The notes below the pieces were generated by a model. That model had not been told where the DNA came from and did not search any database. It saw only the letters and a program-made list of their open reading frames with translations. The translations under genes and the position numbers were made by a program. DNA of 64,000 nt from CAKXIK01 sp050947015 (lineage in GTDB: Bacteria > Bacillota > Clostridia > Oscillospirales > Acutalibacteraceae). The DNA is taken from positions 62,001 to 126,000 of the forward strand of contig JBMNVT010000001.1 of NCBI GenBank assembly GCA_050947015.1, in the 5' to 3' direction. Every line of letters starts with the position of its first letter. Position 1 is the stretch's first letter. This document shows positions 60,935 to 64,000 of this stretch, piece after piece.

Positions 60935-62143
60935 ATGAGCATGAATGATACGCCATCCGGCGAGCGGGTGCAGATTGGATTTTTCGGCCGCCGGAACGCG
61001 GGAAAATCGAGCGTGGTCAACGCGGTGACGGGGCAGCAGCTTTCCATCGTATCAGAAACAAAGGGCACCACGACGGACCCGGTCTATAAGGCCATGGAGC
61101 TGCTCCCGCTCGGGCCTGTGATGGTCATCGATACGCCGGGCTTTGACGACGAAGGAGCACTTGGCGAACAACGCGTCAAAAAAACGAGGCAGGTGCTGAA
61201 TAAAACTGATGTTGCCGTGCTGGTGACCGATGCACTTTCGGAGTTTTCGGGCTGCGAGCGGGAATTGATTCGCCTTTTTTGCGAACGGGAGATTCCGTAT
61301 CTGATCGTGCGCAACAAAAGCGATCTGCTGCCGGGGGAAAAACCTGCGGAAGAAAACGAGCTGTACGTCAGCGCAAAAACCGGCGCGGGAATCGAAGCGC
61401 TAAAGGAACGCCTGGCAAGGCTTACCGTGACCGACAAAATGACGCGCCGGCTGGTGGGCGATTTGCTGCGGCCGGATGACCTGGCGGTGCTGGTGACGCC
61501 GATCGACGCCGCCGCGCCGAAGGGCCGGATGATTTTGCCGCAGCAGCAGGTAATCCGCGATGTACTGGAAGCGGACGCCTGCTCGGTTGTCGTTAAGGAA
61601 AACAATCTGGCCGCGGCGCTGGCCTCACTTGGCAAAAAGCCGGCCATGGTTATCACAGACAGTCAGGCGTTCGGCGTCGTTTCCAAAATTGTTCCGCAAG
61701 ATATTCCGCTGACGTCTTTTTCAATTCTGATGGCGCGTTACAAGGGGTTGCTGGAAACATCCGTCCGAGGAGCTGCCGCGATGAAACGACTGCACGACGG
61801 CGACACGGTGTTAATTTCCGAGGGATGCACGCATCACCGCCAGTGTACGGATATCGGAACCGTCAAGCTGCCGCGCTGGCTGCGCGAATACACCGGAAAG
61901 CAGCTGAATATTGTCACCAGTTCAGGCACCGAATTTCCCGAGGATCTTTCGGAGGTCGCGCTGGTGCTGCACTGCGGCGGCTGCATGCTGAACGCGCGCG
62001 AAGTAAAGCACCGCATGAGAAGCGCGGTGCTGCAGGGTGTGCCGATTACGAACTACGGCGTAGCCATTGCGTGCATGAACGGAATTCTGCGCCGCAGCCT
62101 GGAACTTTTTCCGGATCTGCTCAGCCTGCTGGACGAGCCGTAA
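60935..62143 (+). CDS. hydF: [FeFe]-hydrogenase H-cluster maturation GTPase
   Basis: 402 residues. GTPase domain: P-loop GRRNAGKSS (18-26), switch GTTTDPV, DTPGFDD (65-71) and NKSD (127-130). Iron-sulfur ligands C298THH (His300), then 46 residues later C347GGC, the exact CxHx46CxxC pattern of HydF. It is the scaffold on which the 2Fe subcluster is built before transfer to the hydrogenase. HydE and HydG are not in the window. Confidence 0.95.
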   Translation: MSMNDTPSGERVQIGFFGRRNAGKSSVVNAVTGQQLSIVSETKGTTTDPVYKAMELLPLGPVMVIDTPGFDDEGALGEQRVKKTRQVLNKTDVAVLVTDALSEFSGCERELIRLFCEREIPYLIVRNKSDLLPGEKPAEENELYVSAKTGAGIEALKERLARLTVTDKMTRRLVGDLLRPDDLAVLVTPIDAAAPKGRMILPQQQVIRDVLEADACSVVVKENNLAAALASLGKKPAMVITDSQAFGVVSKIVPQDIPLTSFSILMARYKGLLETSVRGAAAMKRLHDGDTVLISEGCTHHRQCTDIGTVKLPRWLREYTGKQLNIVTSSGTEFPEDLSEVALVLHCGGCMLNAREVKHRMRSAVLQGVPITNYGVAIACMNGILRRSLELFPDLLSLLDEP

Positions 62144-62288
62144 CCTGGGGGAGCGCAATCGGGTGAAAAAACGCGGGAACAGGTTTTTGCCGCCAAATTT
62201 TTTCGGAAAAAACGTTGCAAAAGGCTGTCCGATGTGATATCATATCTTAGTGTTGATCACTATATCGTGACTGGAGGTGTCCAAGGTT

Positions 62289-62537
62289 ATGTCCGTTCTT
62301 CAGATTATTTGCGGCATCGTTCTGCTGATTCTTTCGGTCGTCATTATTTTTGTTGTTATCCTGCAGGAAGGTCACGAGGCCAATGTCGGCGTGGTTTCCG
62401 GTGGTGCCGACAACTTTTTTGACAAAGGCAAGTCGCGCTCAATCGACGCGTTTCTTTCCAAATGGACGAAAGTTGCCGCGATTGTATTCGGCATTGTTGT
62501 GCTGTTCACAAACATGGTTATGTTCTTTGTAAAATGA
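62289..62537 (+). CDS. secG: preprotein translocase subunit SecG
   Basis: 82 residues from ATG 62289, with GGAGG at 62273. Two membrane helices (IICGIVLLILSVVIIFVVIL and AAIVFGIVVLFTNMVMFFV) around the conserved LQEGHEANVGVVSGGADNFF loop. It assists SecYE in export. Candidate promoter TTGCAA (62215-62220) and TATCAT (62238-62243), 17 bp apart. Confidence 0.93.
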   Translation: MSVLQIICGIVLLILSVVIIFVVILQEGHEANVGVVSGGADNFFDKGKSRSIDAFLSKWTKVAAIVFGIVVLFTNMVMFFVK

Positions 62538-62562
62538 TAACAGCCTGTGTTAACAGGCAAAA

Positions 62563-62599
62563 CGCCGAACCTCTGTACAAAAGAGGCTCGGCGTTTTTT
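62563..62599 (+). terminator. terminator after secG
   Basis: CGCCGAACCTCT (62563-62574) pairs with AGAGGCTCGGCG (62582-62593), one G-U pair, followed by TTTTTT. Confidence 0.85.
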
Positions 62600-62654
62600 C
62601 TTTTAATGCCGGGGCGCCGCTGCAGCTCTTTCTACTTTGAGCATTACATTGGTT

Positions 62655-63287
62655 TCAGGAAGCCGCCGCCGCGCAATGGTCGCCTGCGGTGGTGATAGTC
62701 ACGTTTTGAGCCACAATGCTGACGCCGTAAGTCGCGTTGAGTCCGTGGGAGAAGTTGCCCAGCGTTTGGACGATAAGGTCGGCAATGCGAACCACAGTGC
62801 TGTCTCCTGTGGCGAATATTGCATTGGAGCCTTCCCCGTTGGTGGAACCGTCGCCCTGTGCGGAATAGACCGTGATGGAAACAGCGGAGATGTTGGGAAA
62901 ATCCATTGTCACCTCAACAATATCGCCGGTCGCCAGCTCGTCCGGCTGCAGCGCGGCCTCGGAATAACAGATGGTAATTGTGGTTGAAGAGGTCAGTGCG
63001 ACCGTTTTGTGATTGCCGTTCTCTTCAAATATTACGCCCCCCCCGAAGCGCCGTCGGGCATTGTAGACGGTGCGGAGCCGCTTTCAGTTACGCCTGAGAC
63101 TTGAATGGTGCCGAGTGAAAGCGTAATGGAGCCGTCGGCAACCTCAGTAATTTTTCCGGCGATGGTTTCGCTGGTTATTCTCCCGGAGGAGACCTCGCTT
63201 ACAGCCGGCTGTTCGCTGCACCCGGCAAGCGGCGCAGTAAACAGCCAGCAGAACTGCCGTTAAATACGGAAGAATCGGGCGCCGCAC
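62655..63287 (-). pseudogene. frameshifted secreted lipoprotein gene
   Basis: Three reading frames join into one product. 63287-about 63240 gives a signal-like start (GTG, RRPILPYLTAVLLAV). After a shift, a second frame gives a lipobox LAGC and a soluble stretch (SETIAGKITEVADGSITLSL) that ends at a run of eight G on the minus strand (63036-63043). One more base there restores the third frame (VIFEENGNHKTVALTSSTTI and onward to MDFPNISAVSIT and a stop at 62655). Two frameshifts suggest decay; sequencing error or phase variation at the G8 run are alternatives. Confidence 0.55.
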
Positions 63288-63365
63288 AATCTGTTTCTAT
63301 GGTAATCAAATATTGTGTTGCAATTATGTGGGTTCTATGACTGTTACGCGAAATCCTTTTGTTTA

Positions 63366-63608
63366 TCATTCAGAACAGGCGTTTTTGTTACGGGAGGATT
63401 GCTGATTCGCTTCCTCCGCCGGAGGGCTTATTTTTTGCGCCTTTTTTGCCGCTTTCTGCTCCTTTTTAAGCTGCTCAATGCCAATACGAATTAACTCCGA
63501 TGTTGCGGCAGAGCGACTGGGATAGCGGTTTTCAAAGCGAAAATCGTCAATCTCTTTAAGGAGCTCTTTATCAACGATAACAGTATAGCGTGGTTTTTCT
63601 GTGGGCAT
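63366..63608 (-). CDS. ribbon-helix-helix DNA-binding protein
   Basis: 80 residues from ATG 63608, with GGAGGTGACG upstream. The RHH pattern is clear: beta strand RYTVIVDKELL, then helices around IDDFRFENRYPSRSAATSEL. A Lys-rich helix and a polar tail follow. It resembles CopG/Arc-like regulators. Divergent from the protein at 63750 and separated from it by repeated elements. Confidence 0.8.
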   Translation of the reverse strand: MPTEKPRYTVIVDKELLKEIDDFRFENRYPSRSAATSELIRIGIEQLKKEQKAAKKAQKISPPAEEANQQSSRNKNACSE

Positions 63609-63749
63609 TAACGTCACCTCCTTACAGTTCATATTATGCACAGGTTCATACGTTCTGTCAAGTTGAAATCCCTCTTGACAGGTTCAGAACCTATGAACTA
63701 TAATACAAATAAGTTCAGAAGTTCAGACCTGCGGAGAGGAGGTGCAATC
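63609..63749. promoter_or_regulatory. divergent promoters with six GTTCA(T/G)A elements
   Basis: Plus strand: TTGACA at 63675-63680 and TATAAT 18 bp later. Minus strand: TTGACA and CATAAT 17 bp apart (near 63656 and 63635). GTTCATA or GTTCAGA occurs at 63627, 63644, 63682, 63713 and 63721, and inverted at 63692-63698; GGTTCAGAACC (63681-63691) is a palindrome. These look like RHH-protein operators. Confidence 0.65.
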
Positions 63750-63941
63750 ATGGCTGCAGAAGTGAAAAGAATGACATTCGTTGTTACTCCCGATATGGAA
63801 AAGCTGTTGGATTCCATCAAACGGGAGTGGTTTTACAACTGCACGCAATCCGACATGATACGGGAACTTGTGTCGGCCGGGGTTCGTGCAGTCAAGGCTG
63901 AAAAAGCAGCAAAAGAAAATAGGTGCGAGCGGGTGTCCTGA
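63750..63941 (+). CDS. small ribbon-helix-helix-like protein
   Basis: 63 residues from ATG 63750, with GGAGAGGAGGTG upstream. Beta strand KRMTFVVTPDMEKLLDSIK and helices SDMIRELVSAGVRAVKAEKA fit an RHH dimer. Partner of the divergent protein at 63366-63608. The gene ends 59 nt before the window end and no further gene is seen there. Confidence 0.7.
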   Translation: MAAEVKRMTFVVTPDMEKLLDSIKREWFYNCTQSDMIRELVSAGVRAVKAEKAAKENRCERVS

Positions 63942-64000
63942 AGCGCCTGTCGACCACAAAGCGGCAAGCTTCCCTTTTGTTTCCCAGCCTGTTCTGCGCG

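Overview
The window looks like chromosomal DNA of a moderately GC-rich anaerobic Clostridia bacterium, probably of the Ruminococcaceae/Oscillospiraceae type. Supporting signs are the [FeFe]-hydrogenase maturase HydF, a two-domain pyruvate kinase with a C-terminal PEP-utiliser domain, NiaR-type NAD control, DUF6062 and DUF3842 proteins, CmpB-type membrane proteins, an LplABC-type sugar uptake operon, strong AGGAGG-like ribosome sites and frequent TTG/GTG starts. The species cannot be named from sequence reading alone.

Left part (1-22 kb): the 5' part of a GH20 hexosaminidase gene; a Crp/Fnr-type regulator with a 28-bp perfect palindrome at its own promoter, followed by an SsuABC/NrtABC-type uptake operon; a divergent NiaR repressor and nicotinamidase-like pair; pyruvate kinase; an AI-2E family membrane protein with a thioesterase; HAD and metallophosphoesterase enzymes; a large sortase-anchored nuclease/phosphatase with two CBM9-like modules; murA; a Y-family polymerase (dinB); a LUD-domain protein; and an AT-rich DMT transporter gene that looks acquired.

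Middle (22-34.8 kb): a compact 12.7-kb phage-derived island. A LexA/CI-like S24 repressor faces an ordered run of small DNA-binding/terminase, TerL, portal, zinc-ribbon, scaffold, N4-gp56-type capsid, connector, a gp10-like long structural protein, tail fibre, M23 lysin, XhlA-like and holin-like genes, and a coiled-coil protein. No integrase, replication gene or att site was seen, so the island is either a remnant or a domesticated DNA-packaging (gene-transfer-agent-like) module under damage-responsive control.

Right part (34.8-64 kb): a three-gene SPFH/zinc-ribbon membrane operon; two CmpB family proteins flanking an ABC-F ATPase whose second nucleotide site is fully degenerate; an amidase; a DUF4358-type protein; tRNA-Gly(CCC); an ECF S component behind a structured leader; an operon of 8-oxoguanine glycosylase, hisC, DUF3842 and a PaaI-type thioesterase; a DUF6062 protein; a cluster of DnaA-box-like 9-mers; rlmB; a very large membrane protein that resembles a P1B ATPase without any catalytic motif; tRNA-Thr(CGT); a five-gene LplABC/acyltransferase/AraC-sensor operon; MerR; hydF; secG; a frameshifted lipoprotein gene; and a divergent pair of ribbon-helix-helix proteins separated by six copies of a 7-bp element.

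Functionally the window mixes housekeeping (glycolysis, cell wall, secretion, rRNA modification, NAD salvage, base repair) with glycan use (GH20, LplABC, CBM9 protein) and one phage island. The items most likely to be undescribed are the integrase-less packaging island with its operator set, the pseudo-P-type ATPase with an acidic 500-residue tail, the asymmetric ABC-F protein, the switching leader of the ECF gene and the DnaA-box-like cluster.
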